Below, in pieces: positions 47,373-55,536 of a DNA stretch of 64,000 nucleotides. The first letter of the stretch is position 1. The number at the start of each line of letters is the position of its first letter. A model generated the notes under the pieces. The model saw nothing but the letters and a program-made list of their open reading frames with translations, was not told the DNA's origin and searched no databases. The stretch is from Hyphomicrobiales bacterium (GTDB lineage Bacteria > Pseudomonadota > Alphaproteobacteria > Rhizobiales > Rhizobiaceae), in contig UBYA01000008.1 of the NCBI GenBank assembly GCA_900469615.1, positions 62,001-126,000 of the forward strand, written 5' to 3'. The position numbers were made by a program, and so were the translations under genes.

Positions 47373-47780
47373 ATGACACTGAAACAATGGCTCGATCTGC
47401 CGCATCGGTTTCGATGGGGCGGGGTGGGCGGCGATGACTGCACGACCTTCTGTGCCTCATGGGTGGCGGAGGCCCTTGGCGCCGATCCGGCCGAACGTCT
47501 GCGCGGAACATATGCCACGCAGGAAGAGGCGCATGCCATCCTCGTAGCGGCCGGCGGCCTGGTGCCGTTCATGACCTCTCACCTTCAGCCGTTGGGCTAT
47601 GAGCGTATCGATGCTCCGCAAGACGGTGATATCGGCGCGGTGCTCGCCCCTGTCGGTTCGGAGGGTGATTTCAAGGAAATTGGCGCCGTCCGCTTTGGCC
47701 CATTGTGGGCGGTGCTCGGGCCACATGGCGTCTCCGCCAGAAAGCTCGAACATATAGCGGCATGGGGACTGCGCGCATGA
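47373..47780 (+). CDS. NlpC/P60-like tail assembly protein (DUF6950)
   Basis: The 135-aa protein MTLKQWLDLPHRFRWGG has the catalytic-cysteine segment GGDDCTTFCASWVAEALG, like phage tail-tip cysteine peptidases (lambda K-related). In long-tailed phages this gene follows the tape measure and precedes the J-like gene. It does so here, but on the opposite strand to the tape measure. Confidence 0.75.
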   Translation: MTLKQWLDLPHRFRWGGVGGDDCTTFCASWVAEALGADPAERLRGTYATQEEAHAILVAAGGLVPFMTSHLQPLGYERIDAPQDGDIGAVLAPVGSEGDFKEIGAVRFGPLWAVLGPHGVSARKLEHIAAWGLRA

Positions 47781-48535
47781 GGAGAGATCTTTTATACGAG
47801 CAGAGCTTTGCGCTGCCATTCCAGCGTCGCCTTGATGACGGGTGGCTTCGGGACTCCACCATATTATATCCGCCGCGCCGCGACCCGTTCCTGACGCCGC
47901 TGCTCACCTCTCTTGGAGTGACCGGTTCGATCGCGATCGGTACGACGGGATCGATTACCTATGCTTCCATCGCATCGGCGATCATCACGACCGCAGGCTC
48001 GATCGCCCTGCAGATGCTCATGCAGAAGTCCCCGGACGTCGCCAGCGGGCACGTTCCGAAGACGGAGCCGGTTTCCTACAGATCGTGGATCGTCGGCCGC
48101 ACACGCGTTTCCGGCGCCTACATGCTGTGGGAATCCAAGGGAACGCATCTGTTTTCCGTGCAGGCCATCGCCGGCCATAAGATCCAGTCGGTCAATAGGT
48201 ACTGGCTTCATAGCGACGAAGTCGAGCTCGGGCCGGATAATCGCACCACGAACGATGACGCCGGCCGCTACAGCAACAATGTTCTGATCCTGCATCGTCT
48301 CGGCAACAATCCAGAGACGGCCTACAGCGAATTGGTCGACTACCTCGGCGCGTCCGGCGTCTGGACGAATACCCGAATCGATCGTGTTGTAGAATCGCTG
48401 GGTGGCAAGCTGGATACCGCGATCGACAGCATCAACAAGGTCGGGACCCAAGTTCAGGTTCTCAGCTCTAAGCTTGAGGACATACAGGGCAAGCCGGAGA
48501 AAAGCATTTTCAGGACGCCGATCGTCCGGCCGTAA
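47777..48535 (+). CDS. Short host-specificity (J-like) tail tip protein, probably truncated
   Basis: The 252-aa protein is coupled to the NlpC-like gene by ATGA. It has the hydrophobic loop typical of J N-termini (IGTTGSITYASIASAIITTA) and a domain SYRSWIVGRTRVSGAYMLWE..LFSVQAIAGHKI. J proteins are usually above 800 residues; here the last about 60 residues form a coiled-coil-like tail (DTAIDSINKVGTQVQVLSSK). An internal deletion or a different small tip protein would both explain this. Confidence 0.6.
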   Translation: MRRDLLYEQSFALPFQRRLDDGWLRDSTILYPPRRDPFLTPLLTSLGVTGSIAIGTTGSITYASIASAIITTAGSIALQMLMQKSPDVASGHVPKTEPVSYRSWIVGRTRVSGAYMLWESKGTHLFSVQAIAGHKIQSVNRYWLHSDEVELGPDNRTTNDDAGRYSNNVLILHRLGNNPETAYSELVDYLGASGVWTNTRIDRVVESLGGKLDTAIDSINKVGTQVQVLSSKLEDIQGKPEKSIFRTPIVRP

Positions 48536-48718
48536 ACGGGGACGATGAAAAGCCAATCGAATGGTTGCATTATCACAATTTGCGTTGCGCGGTCCGATTG
48601 ATATGGACTCTCTAACATAAGCGGGTACTGTAAGAGGATTGCCAGTATCCGAATTCGTAGGCGGGGTCCGCCGATCGGTGACAGATGCCCTGCCTGCGAC
48701 GACCGAGGAGGGATCGTT

Positions 48719-49015
48719 ATGCCTTTTCGGAAATACGCAAGTGCGCCGCTAGACCTGCATTTTCGTGAAGACCTTCAACGATGGGCGAAGAAATTCGTAA
48801 GGTCAGAGGTTGCGGCAGCCCGTATCGTTGAGCGGACAATCAGCGTGCTTTGCGACAATCCACATTTACTCGACGGCCCCAATATCAATGAAGATATATT
48901 TGCGCTTTTGCGCCGGCACGCATTCGACGAGAGCGATATTGCCAGCGGCCCAGATACCCGTCGAAAAGCGATTCTAGGCAATGATCAGACCATACCTGAA
49001 GATGAGGCCACCTGA
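48719..49015 (+). CDS. Hypothetical protein
   Basis: The 98-aa protein MPFRKYASAPLDLHFREDLQ has GAGGAGGGATCG before its ATG, an unusually strong ribosome-binding site. It is helical and acidic towards the end (NINEDIFALLRRHAFDESDI). No family recognised. The 183 bases before it show no gene. Confidence 0.6.
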   Translation: MPFRKYASAPLDLHFREDLQRWAKKFVRSEVAAARIVERTISVLCDNPHLLDGPNINEDIFALLRRHAFDESDIASGPDTRRKAILGNDQTIPEDEAT

Positions 49016-49114
49016 TCGGCGAGGCGAAGGCTTCGACGAACGGTCGGGTTCCCTCGCCCCTTGACCTCTTTGAAGGGAGTTGTTGGAAATAGGGAAGAGC
49101 AGGGGATATAAAAC

Positions 49115-49144
49115 AAAAAAAGCCCCGCACAAAATGAGCGGGGC
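49115..49144 (-). terminator. Rho-independent terminator (minus strand)
   Basis: On the minus strand GCCCCGC/GCGGGGC with a 9-base loop is followed by TTTTTTTGTTTT. No minus-strand gene ends close to it; it may protect the late module from leftward read-through. Confidence 0.75.
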
Positions 49145-49467
49145 AAGTGGAGAAACGGAGCCCGCGTGGAGTTCGAACGGGCTAGGGGATATTGAAGCAA
49201 TCTCTCATGCAGTGTCTAGGTCGGATCGCGCCATTTCGGTACGGTGCGAAAAACCTACTCGTGGCGGCCTTGGGGGAAGTGTTGGAAATAGGGGAAGGGA
49301 CTTTGGAAATTATTTGCAAGGAAAATCGGCCTCAAGTGCTCCTCAATCATCTCCCGAGCTGCAGCGAAGACAGCGGCTGCTAAAATAAATAAAATATTAT
49401 GAAATTATTCCCAAAAAGTGTGATATTGTCTGGTTCCCATAGAAAATAATTATAACAGGGAGCCGAA
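49145..49467. other. AT-rich intergenic stretch
   Basis: No gene is visible. The composition changes sharply to AT-rich around 49381-49467 (aataaataaaatattatg and similar), which suggests recently acquired DNA and a promoter for the small gene that follows. Confidence 0.5.
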
Positions 49468-49596
49468 ATGGCAAATGTACTTTCTGTAACTGGTGTGCGG
49501 CGGTCGCTATCCGTTTTAATCCAGACGAGCGTTCTGATAGCTATCACAGCATCTATACTCAGCGTTGGGTTTTCCTCAATTTACCTTCGGTCATGA
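49468..49596 (+). CDS. Very small hydrophobic peptide (42 aa)
   Basis: I read this short frame by hand. MANVLSVTGVRRSLSV is followed by a hydrophobic segment (LIQTSVLIAITASILSVGF) and SSIYLRS. GGGAGCC stands seven bases upstream and TATAAC lies further up. The form is that of a single-pass membrane peptide, such as a type I toxin or a superinfection factor; nothing here decides which. Confidence 0.5.
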   Translation: MANVLSVTGVRRSLSVLIQTSVLIAITASILSVGFSSIYLRS

Positions 49597-49799
49597 TGAT
49601 GGCCAGACCTTCAAGAAAATTCAAATGCCCTATTAGTGAGAAAACGCAGACTGTCTTTCGGCCAATTACATCCGGCGATGTTGCCGTCCGGCTGGAAAGG
49701 GCCGCGCTTCTCAAAGCTCTACGGATCGAGCGGGATCGCCCTCTTCGTCCTCAAACTCTTCATTAACCCATCGTCCATTCCGCTTGATGAGGAACATCT

Positions 49800-50099
49800 A
49801 TGGAGCGCTTGCTGCGCCTTGATCGAAAGGCGTTGCATCCGAGCGAATTGGAAACAATCCGGCGGATATTCGATCTCGTAACGGGACAGCCGTGGTTCGA
49901 TGGACGCGAATATTGCCTGGATGGTTTCGCTGTCCGGGTCACCCATTTGTTTCAGTCCGGCATCACAAATCCGGGCCAACTTGAGACCGTCGCTGTCCTT
50001 TGGGCTATGACGGATTTCAGCCGAGAAATGACGAACAGTCAACGGAGGAGACTGATGGCAGCTTATGAAGCGAAGAGATATTGCCACCCGACGCGCTAG
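49800..50099 (+). CDS. Hypothetical protein
   Basis: This 99-aa helical protein starts MERLLRLDRKALHPSELETI, with GAGGAACATCT before the ATG. Its pattern (AVRVTHLFQSGITNPGQLE, TNSQRRRLMAAYEA) is like small regulatory or DNA-associated proteins, but no family is recognised. The 200 bases before it show no gene. Confidence 0.6.
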   Translation: MERLLRLDRKALHPSELETIRRIFDLVTGQPWFDGREYCLDGFAVRVTHLFQSGITNPGQLETVAVLWAMTDFSREMTNSQRRRLMAAYEAKRYCHPTR

Positions 50100-50135
50100 C
50101 TGCTCGCAGCAATTTCATTCCGCTCTTTCCATAGG

Positions 50136-50324
50136 CTAGAAAGTCTTACGGCCCTTGGCCAACGGATATTCCGCCCACTTATGTTCAAAGCAATACCAGC
50201 GGGTTTCGCCCTTGCCGATGTCATACCCGAGGCCGCCCCACTTCTTGCAGCCGGGATGCTCACAATAATGCTCATATAGGCTGGCAGAGGCGCTATTGGT
50301 CGGGGTAGGGGTTTCATCGCTCAT
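50136..50324 (-). CDS. Small cysteine/histidine-rich protein
   Basis: The 62-aa protein has HYCEHPGCKKWGGLGYD and WYCFEHKW, a C/H pattern that suggests one zinc site. Similar short proteins are common in Rhizobiaceae prophages. Function unknown. Confidence 0.65.
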   Translation of the reverse strand: MSDETPTPTNSASASLYEHYCEHPGCKKWGGLGYDIGKGETRWYCFEHKWAEYPLAKGRKTF

Positions 50325-50325
50325 A

Positions 50326-50625
50326 TCAGTTCATGCCTTTCTTGTGCGCTGATTTAAGCGACCGCTGCATCGATGCCGCAAAGTTCTCGAAAGCTTCCAG
50401 CGCATAGGCGCATCGGGCCTTGGCATCATCGTCGGAGGCTTGGGCCGCGTTCTGCTGAAGATCCCCGCCAACCTCTGGCAGGACCGAGTTAATAAATCCT
50501 TCCATATCGCCGGAGGCCGCTCCTATGCGGCCCAGCAGGTGTGCGATGAAGACATCGTGCATGAGGGCGCGGCCCTCGATCTCCTGAATGGCGCTTTCAA
50601 GCTCATCAACGCGTTCTTTCAGCAT
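50326..50625 (-). CDS. Hypothetical coiled-coil protein
   Basis: The 99-aa protein MLKERVDELESAIQEIEGRA begins with a coiled coil, followed by VFIAHLLGRIGAASGDMEGF. ATG 50625 has GAGG six bases upstream; ATG 50637 overlapping the SRAP stop is possible. No family recognised. Confidence 0.6.
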   Translation of the reverse strand: MLKERVDELESAIQEIEGRALMHDVFIAHLLGRIGAASGDMEGFINSVLPEVGGDLQQNAAQASDDDAKARCAYALEAFENFAASMQRSLKSAHKKGMN

Positions 50626-50636
50626 GTCGGACCTCA

Positions 50637-51359
50637 TCAAGCTTGTTTAGGCGGCAGTAAGACGAGCTCGTCGTCTGGCAGCGGCCGCTGAAGCGCCTTC
50701 GCTTCCTCCCAAGACGCGGTGAGCCAGGTCTCTACCTCATCCTGATTTCGAAGAATGGCGGGCATCGCCTTCTGATGGATAGGCGCAACGATCCCATTTG
50801 GCTCCGTCGTCAGGAAGCCATAGAGGTCAACCGTAATCTCTCCCTCCTTCACCTTCCTCACCGATCGCCATTGCTGCACCCATAGGCCCGCAAAGAACAT
50901 CAGCGGCTCGTCCGGGCCGCGGGCGAACCAAGCGTTCGGCGTTCTGCCTCCCTCAACCTTGCTTGCCGGATCCGGCTCGGCAAATCGGTTGAAGGGCACC
51001 ACGCAACGGTTCTCCACGCCTAGCCATCTCCTCCAATGCTTGCTCGAGGTGTTGCGAACGTTTGTCGTTCCGCCGTCGGGCTCCATCCTCAGAAGCTCGT
51101 CAAAGTCCACTTGCTTGCCCTTGGCGCGGAGCTTGTCGGCGCGCTTGGTGGCGGCGTCCAGTTGGGCTTTCTGGGAGGAGGGCAAGCCCCAGCGAACCTT
51201 GGCAAGCTCCCGGCCGGCCGGTGTGTTCCGAACGATCGGCCCCATCTGATCGGGATAGAGATCCAGTTCCGGCTCAAGGTTGCCGACGCTATCGATCATC
51301 GCGCGCGTGATCTGCCGGATCGCCTCTTGATTGGTTGAAATATTATAGAGATTGCACAT
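50637..51359 (-). CDS. SRAP/YedK-family abasic-site protein
   Basis: This 240-aa protein begins MCNLYNISTNQEAI; Cys2 is the residue that HMCES/YedK proteins crosslink to abasic sites in single-stranded DNA. It also has MGPIVRNTPAGRELAKVRWG, NVRNTSSKHWRRWLGVENRC and the later AIHQ-like segment (VAPIHQKAMPAIL) with the catalytic His. It would protect replication forks or aid SOS repair. Unusually it is prophage cargo. Confidence 0.9.
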   Translation of the reverse strand: MCNLYNISTNQEAIRQITRAMIDSVGNLEPELDLYPDQMGPIVRNTPAGRELAKVRWGLPSSQKAQLDAATKRADKLRAKGKQVDFDELLRMEPDGGTTNVRNTSSKHWRRWLGVENRCVVPFNRFAEPDPASKVEGGRTPNAWFARGPDEPLMFFAGLWVQQWRSVRKVKEGEITVDLYGFLTTEPNGIVAPIHQKAMPAILRNQDEVETWLTASWEEAKALQRPLPDDELVLLPPKQA

Positions 51360-51369
51360 AAAAACTCCT

Positions 51370-51873
51370 CTATTCCCGCGCCATCGAGACGACGACAATC
51401 TTTGCCGAACCCTTCAGGCCGCATTTCCGGCACCTGAGAACCGCGCTGGCGTCGGAAATGGGCGCGTCTTTTCCAAGGGCCTTTGCCAGCGCTCCTTTGT
51501 CGATCTCGCTTTTCCTCCCGCACGAGCAATGCGCGTAGAGCCTATGCCATTCCCTCATGTCGGAAAAGAGAAGCGCTTCTTTCCTTTTTTCCTTTGGGTT
51601 GATGTATCCCATCCGCTTCGCCCATTCATCGGCCGAAAAATGGAAATGCATCTTGCAACGATCGTAAAAGGTGTTTTCGGTGCGTGTGCATCCAAGTGAT
51701 TTGGCAACCAGCGGCGGCAGCGATGGCATAGTCAGATTGCCATATTCTTTCAAAAGAACGTCCGGCTTTATGCGTTTCAGGATCTCGCAATCCTCGCAGA
51801 TGAAATCGACGGTCTCTCTCTTCTCATCCGCCAGCATGTTTTCAGACGACGTTACAAGCCTAACGTGAGACAT
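51370..51873 (-). CDS. Zinc-finger-like hypothetical protein
   Basis: The 167-aa protein has three cysteine pairs (ICEDCEIL, HCSCGRKS, LRCRKCGLKG), so one or two zinc sites are likely. ATG 51873 (MSHVRLVTSSEN). It lies upstream of the SRAP gene on the same strand. No known function. Confidence 0.62.
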   Translation of the reverse strand: MSHVRLVTSSENMLADEKRETVDFICEDCEILKRIKPDVLLKEYGNLTMPSLPPLVAKSLGCTRTENTFYDRCKMHFHFSADEWAKRMGYINPKEKRKEALLFSDMREWHRLYAHCSCGRKSEIDKGALAKALGKDAPISDASAVLRCRKCGLKGSAKIVVVSMARE

Positions 51874-51877
51874 TGGA

Positions 51878-52081
51878 TTAATCCGGCTCGTATCCCGGCC
51901 TAAAGCCTCTCGTGAAGCCATGGCTCATTGCCGCTTCCGCCAACGCGAGCTGACCCCGAACGAATTGCAGCATGTCCAGAGCGGCCGCGATTGTCGCGCG
52001 TGCATCGCCACCATACAAGGCAAGCGCTGCATCAACCGGATCAAGGTCAAGCTTTTCAACGGCGATCGATTGGGCAGTCAT
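51878..52081 (-). CDS. Small hypothetical protein
   Basis: The 67-aa protein MTAQSIAVEKLDLDPVDAAL has GAGGA eight bases before ATG 52081 and a helical second half (AALDMLQFVRGQLALAEAAM). Function unknown. Confidence 0.6.
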   Translation of the reverse strand: MTAQSIAVEKLDLDPVDAALALYGGDARATIAAALDMLQFVRGQLALAEAAMSHGFTRGFRPGYEPD

Positions 52082-52145
52082 AGTCACACGTCCTCATTCC
52101 GCCCCATCGCTGCGGCGGTCCAATATTGAAAATGGTCGATCTATC

Positions 52146-52385
52146 TCAGGCGGCGTTCAGGTCTGCGATTTCGCCATGCTTTACCAGCAGGCGAGGGGAT
52201 GACATGTCGCCGGTCTCTTCATCGACCATCACGGCGTAAGCCGCGACGCCGATGAAGCGGGAAGCCATGGAGGCCGCAATCTTCTCCGCAGACGGCACGC
52301 TCGATGCCTGACGCATCTCACCCGGTACGAGATTTCCGCGGTTCTTGCGGTACGGGAGAATGATAAATTTTTCTGCGGTACTCAT
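52146..52385 (-). CDS. Small hypothetical protein
   Basis: This 79-aa protein MSTAEKFIILPYRKNRGNLV..FIGVAAYAVMVDEETGDM has AAGGAAGACGCT before the ATG. It looks like a compact alpha/beta domain of the kind found in small rhizobial accessory proteins. Function unknown. Confidence 0.62.
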   Translation of the reverse strand: MSTAEKFIILPYRKNRGNLVPGEMRQASSVPSAEKIAASMASRFIGVAAYAVMVDEETGDMSSPRLLVKHGEIADLNAA

Positions 52386-52465
52386 AGCGTCTTCCTTGCT
52401 TTGTTCTCAAAATGTTCTCATTTTGGAGAAGAGTCAAGCGTGACCGAAAATGCTATGGAACCGAG

Positions 52466-52990
52466 ATGAGAATTGCTGCCGCCACTATCGCCGCCCTAAT
52501 GTTCGCCAGCCCACTCTACGCTGGCCAATCCGTCACAGCCAAAGTTTCGGCTTGCTTCACGCCAGCCGAACAATGCGAGGGCCAGATAGTGGGTGAGATC
52601 GACAGGGCGAAATCCTCCATTCGTGTCCAGGCTTACGGCTTCACGTCATTGCCAATTATCCACGCGCTGCAGCGCGCCGCGGGTAGGGGCGTCGAAGTCT
52701 TGGCGATCCTCGATAAGGTGAATGAACGGAAATATTCCGGTGCCACTTTGCTCGAAGCCGCCGGTATCCCGGTGTGGATCGATTTCGAGCCGGCGATTGC
52801 CCACAACAAGATCATCGTTATCGACGGGCATATGACGATCGGCGGGTCATATAACTACACCATGGCAGCCCAAAAACGGAATGCGGAGAATGTGACTTTC
52901 ACCGAAAGCCGAGATCTCGCACGCGATTATCTGGCAAATTGGGATAATCGGCTGAGGGTTTCGCGCACGTTTGATGGTGGATCTCGATAG
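52466..52990 (+). CDS. Secreted phospholipase-D-family protein
   Basis: The 174-aa protein has a cleavable signal peptide (MRIAAATIAALMFASPLYA) and one HKD motif (AHNKIIVIDGHMTIGGSYNYT region, His-x-Lys-x4-Asp). The single-motif size matches the Nuc/BfiI-type subfamily, whose members dimerise and cleave phosphodiesters, often nucleic acids. It is the last gene before the right att site and the only clearly exported prophage product. Confidence 0.85.
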   Translation: MRIAAATIAALMFASPLYAGQSVTAKVSACFTPAEQCEGQIVGEIDRAKSSIRVQAYGFTSLPIIHALQRAAGRGVEVLAILDKVNERKYSGATLLEAAGIPVWIDFEPAIAHNKIIVIDGHMTIGGSYNYTMAAQKRNAENVTFTESRDLARDYLANWDNRLRVSRTFDGGSR

Positions 52991-53188
52991 TATCGAACCA
53001 TTGACCCGCAAATTAAATTTTTGTGGTAAGAATCAATTGAGAAACGTTCTGGCGTAAGCCGAAAGTAAGCGAGAACATCCAGCCCACGCGGACCTTTTGC
53101 GGACCGCTTCACTGGACATAACCGGAACAGACAAAGATCAAATGATTTTGGCTGCCCCGGAAACGCTGGGTTTTCGCGGGGCCTTCTC

Positions 53189-53242
53189 CGTTCGGGACGT
53201 GGGGGTCGAGTGTTCGAATCACTCCACTCCGACCAGCTGAAA
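53189..53242 (+). repeat. attR core: 54-bp direct repeat (tRNA-Pro 3' half)
   Basis: Identical to 3396-3449. It carries the tRNA-Pro 3' half from the anticodon loop to the CCA and beyond, without the 5' half. This marks the right end of the prophage and the displaced part of the tRNA gene. Confidence 0.96.
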
Positions 53243-53566
53243 ACACTGATATTTTCCCGAAAATCTCCACCGAAATATGCTGTGATGTCTCCGTCGAAGG
53301 CCGGTTATCGGTTCGATGGGCGCGTTCCGTCTTTGCGTCGCCCCGTGGCCGCCGGAAGATTGTCCGGCCTTGGGTTGGCTTTGGACGCCGCAAGGCCGGT
53401 GCGTTGTGCTCCGCATCCGGGCTGGCATGGGAGATCGGAGCGCATATCGGACCTGCATTCGCAAAACCGGCTCTTTTTGTCGCCCGAAGCTCCATATACA
53501 AAGAAAGGACGCTTGCATTCGATTCACGGATGAGATGGGTTGCGGGCGCAGAGGCGGAGTTATGGA
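53243..53566. other. Intergenic region right of the prophage
   Basis: No convincing gene lies in these 324 bases. Frames here are antisense or out-of-frame shadows; the region presumably holds the promoter of the pentapeptide-repeat gene and was the sequence downstream of tRNA-Pro before integration. Confidence 0.5.
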
Positions 53567-54370
53567 ATGAATCGTGTTGACGGGGCCGCAGGATCGGCCG
53601 GGGAGAAGCCAGTGTATCGGCGACAGCGTCGCTCGGCGTATGCCGGTGTCGGGCAGCGATCGGGATTTGCCACAGGTTTTGGCGTATTGGCGTTGGGGAC
53701 TGCGTTGCTTCTTGGGTCCGGCACCGATGCGCTGCGTGCTGCCGATTGCGGTAGCGTTGCCGCACCGGGTCTCGACTGGAGCGGATGCAGCAAGACCAAC
53801 ATCATGATCCAGAGCAGCGACCTGCACGGCGCCAATCTCGCCGGCGCCCATTTCGACAGCACGGATTTGAGCGACGCGGACCTGACTTCCGCCAATCTGG
53901 AGAAGGCGACGCTGGTGCGCGCCTGGTTGAAGAATGCCAAGGCCGATGGAGCGAACTTCGCGAAAATCGAGGCCTATCGCTCCGATTTCAGCAATGCCAC
54001 CGCCAATAACGTGTCCTTTGCCAATGCCGAGCTACAACGTGCGGAATTTGCCGGCGCGCAGCTCAGGAACACCGATTTTCAGAAGGCGGAGCTCGGTCGT
54101 GCCGATTTCGACAAGGCTGTGCTGACGGGGGTGAACTTCTCCTTCGCCAATCTGTCGCGTGCGACGCTGAACGGCGCCATCATGGAGGGGCCGACCTCGT
54201 TCGGCGGGGCCTTCATGTATCTGACCCGCATCGAGGGCGTGGATCTGTCGAAGGCAAGCGGCCTGCAGCAGGCGCAGATCAATCTGGCCTGCGGCGACAG
54301 CACGACCATATTGCCGTCCTGGCTGAAGGCGCCGTCCGCCTGGCCTTGCCCGCCGGATGAAAAGGACTGA
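53567..54370 (+). CDS. Pentapeptide-repeat protein
   Basis: The 267-aa protein has a basic N-terminus, a hydrophobic signal-like segment (GVLALGTALLLGSGTDALRA) and then a run of A(D/N)LXX-type pentapeptide repeats (residues about 85-215, e.g. DLHGANLAGAHFDSTDLSDA), which fold into a right-handed quadrilateral beta helix. The export signal suggests an envelope role. Start by MNRVDGAAG at 53567. Confidence 0.87.
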   Translation: MNRVDGAAGSAGEKPVYRRQRRSAYAGVGQRSGFATGFGVLALGTALLLGSGTDALRAADCGSVAAPGLDWSGCSKTNIMIQSSDLHGANLAGAHFDSTDLSDADLTSANLEKATLVRAWLKNAKADGANFAKIEAYRSDFSNATANNVSFANAELQRAEFAGAQLRNTDFQKAELGRADFDKAVLTGVNFSFANLSRATLNGAIMEGPTSFGGAFMYLTRIEGVDLSKASGLQQAQINLACGDSTTILPSWLKAPSAWPCPPDEKD

Positions 54371-54405
54371 CAATCCTCGTCAGGACAGAGAACCTTCGAA
54401 AGACC

Positions 54406-54909
54406 ATGCCGATGTTCGTAGAAAAGACGATCCAGCACGATAGCAAGCCCGAATTCTATCGCGAGCTTGCGGATCAACTCGCAGCCTTGCTGGAAGGCGA
54501 GCGGGATCCGATTGCCAATGCGGCCAATACGTCCGCTCTGATCTTCCAGATGCTGCCCGAGCTCAATTGGGCCGGCTTTTACTTCCTGCGGCAGGAAGGC
54601 GAGCTGGTGCTCGGGCCATTCCAGGGCAAGCCCGCCTGCGTACGCATTGCCGTCGGCCGCGGCGTCTGCGGGACCGCGGTCGAAAGGGCGCAGTCGGTCC
54701 TGGTGGAGGATGTGCACGCGTTCCCCGGTCATATCGCCTGCGATGCCGCCTCGCGCTCGGAGCTGGTGGTGCCGCTCTTCGGCAACGGAAAGGTCATCGG
54801 CGTCATCGATCTCGATAGCCCGCATGCCGGCCGTTTCGATCGGGACGATCAGGCCGGCATCGAGGCGCTTGCCGCAATCTACGTCGCCTCGAGCAAGGCG
54901 GAGGGGTAG
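54406..54909 (+). CDS. msrC: Free methionine-(R)-sulfoxide reductase (GAF domain)
   Basis: The 167-aa protein is a single GAF domain with the fRMsr pattern: NWAGFYFLRQEGELVLGPFQ, the catalytic cysteines in GRGVCGTAV and HIACDAASRSELVVPL, and GVIDLDSPH. The enzyme reduces free Met-R-SO in the cytoplasm. It lies beside msrB and msrA, giving a methionine-repair cluster. Confidence 0.9.
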   Translation: MPMFVEKTIQHDSKPEFYRELADQLAALLEGERDPIANAANTSALIFQMLPELNWAGFYFLRQEGELVLGPFQGKPACVRIAVGRGVCGTAVERAQSVLVEDVHAFPGHIACDAASRSELVVPLFGNGKVIGVIDLDSPHAGRFDRDDQAGIEALAAIYVASSKAEG

Positions 54910-55086
54910 AAAGCGGAAGGGCAGGGCGTCACGCAGTCGTGATCCATATGGCAAATCGATCCGGTGATGCCTATATTGGCTCTGCAAACATTCCCTTAGC
55001 GCTGATCGAGCTCTTCCGGCCCTCTCGCGTCCCGTTCAAGGACCCGGCCTCGCTCGAAATGCGTGCCAGGGGCAAGGAGAACAACA

Positions 55087-55536
55087 ATGGGCAAATACAG
55101 CAAGACGGCAGAGGCGATAGCCAAGCTTACCCCCGAGCAGTATCGCGTGACGCAGCAGAGCGGCACCGAACGTCCCGGCTCCGGCGAATATCTCCATAAC
55201 AAGCAGTCGGGCATCTATGTCGACATCGTCTCGGGCGAGCCGCTTTTTGCCTCAGCGGATAAATTCGATTCCGGCTGCGGCTGGCCGAGCTTTACCAAGC
55301 CCATCGAGCCCGCCAATGTCAGCGAACTGACCGATATGTCGCATGGCATGGTGCGCGTCGAAGTCCGTTCGGCCAACGGCGACAGCCATCTGGGCCACGT
55401 TTTCCCGGACGGGCCGATCGATCGCGGTGGCCTGCGCTATTGCATCAATTCCGCCTCCCTCCGCTTCGTTCCGCGTGACCGCATGGAAGCAGAGGGCTAT
55501 GGTGCCTACATCGATCAAGTGGAGGATGTAAGATGA
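55087..55536 (+). CDS. msrB: Peptide methionine-(R)-S-oxide reductase
   Basis: The 149-aa protein has the MsrB signatures [43 protein letters not shown] and the catalytic [12 protein letters not shown]. The zinc-binding CxxC pairs of some MsrBs are not present. AAGGAGAACAAC precedes ATG 55087. The stop overlaps the msrA start. Confidence 0.95.
   Translation: MGKYSKTAEAIAKLTPEQYRVTQQSGTERPGSGEYLHNKQSGIYVDIVSGEPLFASADKFDSGCGWPSFTKPIEPANVSELTDMSHGMVRVEVRSANGDSHLGHVFPDGPIDRGGLRYCINSASLRFVPRDRMEAEGYGAYIDQVEDVR

Larger units (their letters stand above)
3396..53242. mobile_element. Integrated siphophage-like prophage carrying a DGR
   Basis: The element is bounded by the 54-bp att repeats and has an integrase at the left end, a repressor/Cro switch, early DNA-modification and replication genes, a complete HK97-type terminase-portal-protease-capsid set and part of a long non-contractile tail module. 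The tape-measure gene is only 177 codons, the J-like gene only 252 codons, and I see no endolysin or holin. Virion production is therefore doubtful although head genes look intact. Genes inside overlap tightly (ATGA or GTGA junctions), unlike the flanking chromosome. Confidence 0.95.

Noticed and set aside
49155..49195. tRNA- or tmRNA-like fragment around the GTTCGAAC palindrome
   Set aside because: Only a T-arm-like GTTCGAA and a short GCCCG/CGGGC pairing can be seen; no acceptor, D or anticodon arms fit.
53210..53533. 107-codon plus-strand frame starting in the right att site
   Set aside because: Lacks a ribosome-binding site and family features; it begins in the tRNA fragment and overlaps several equally open frames.
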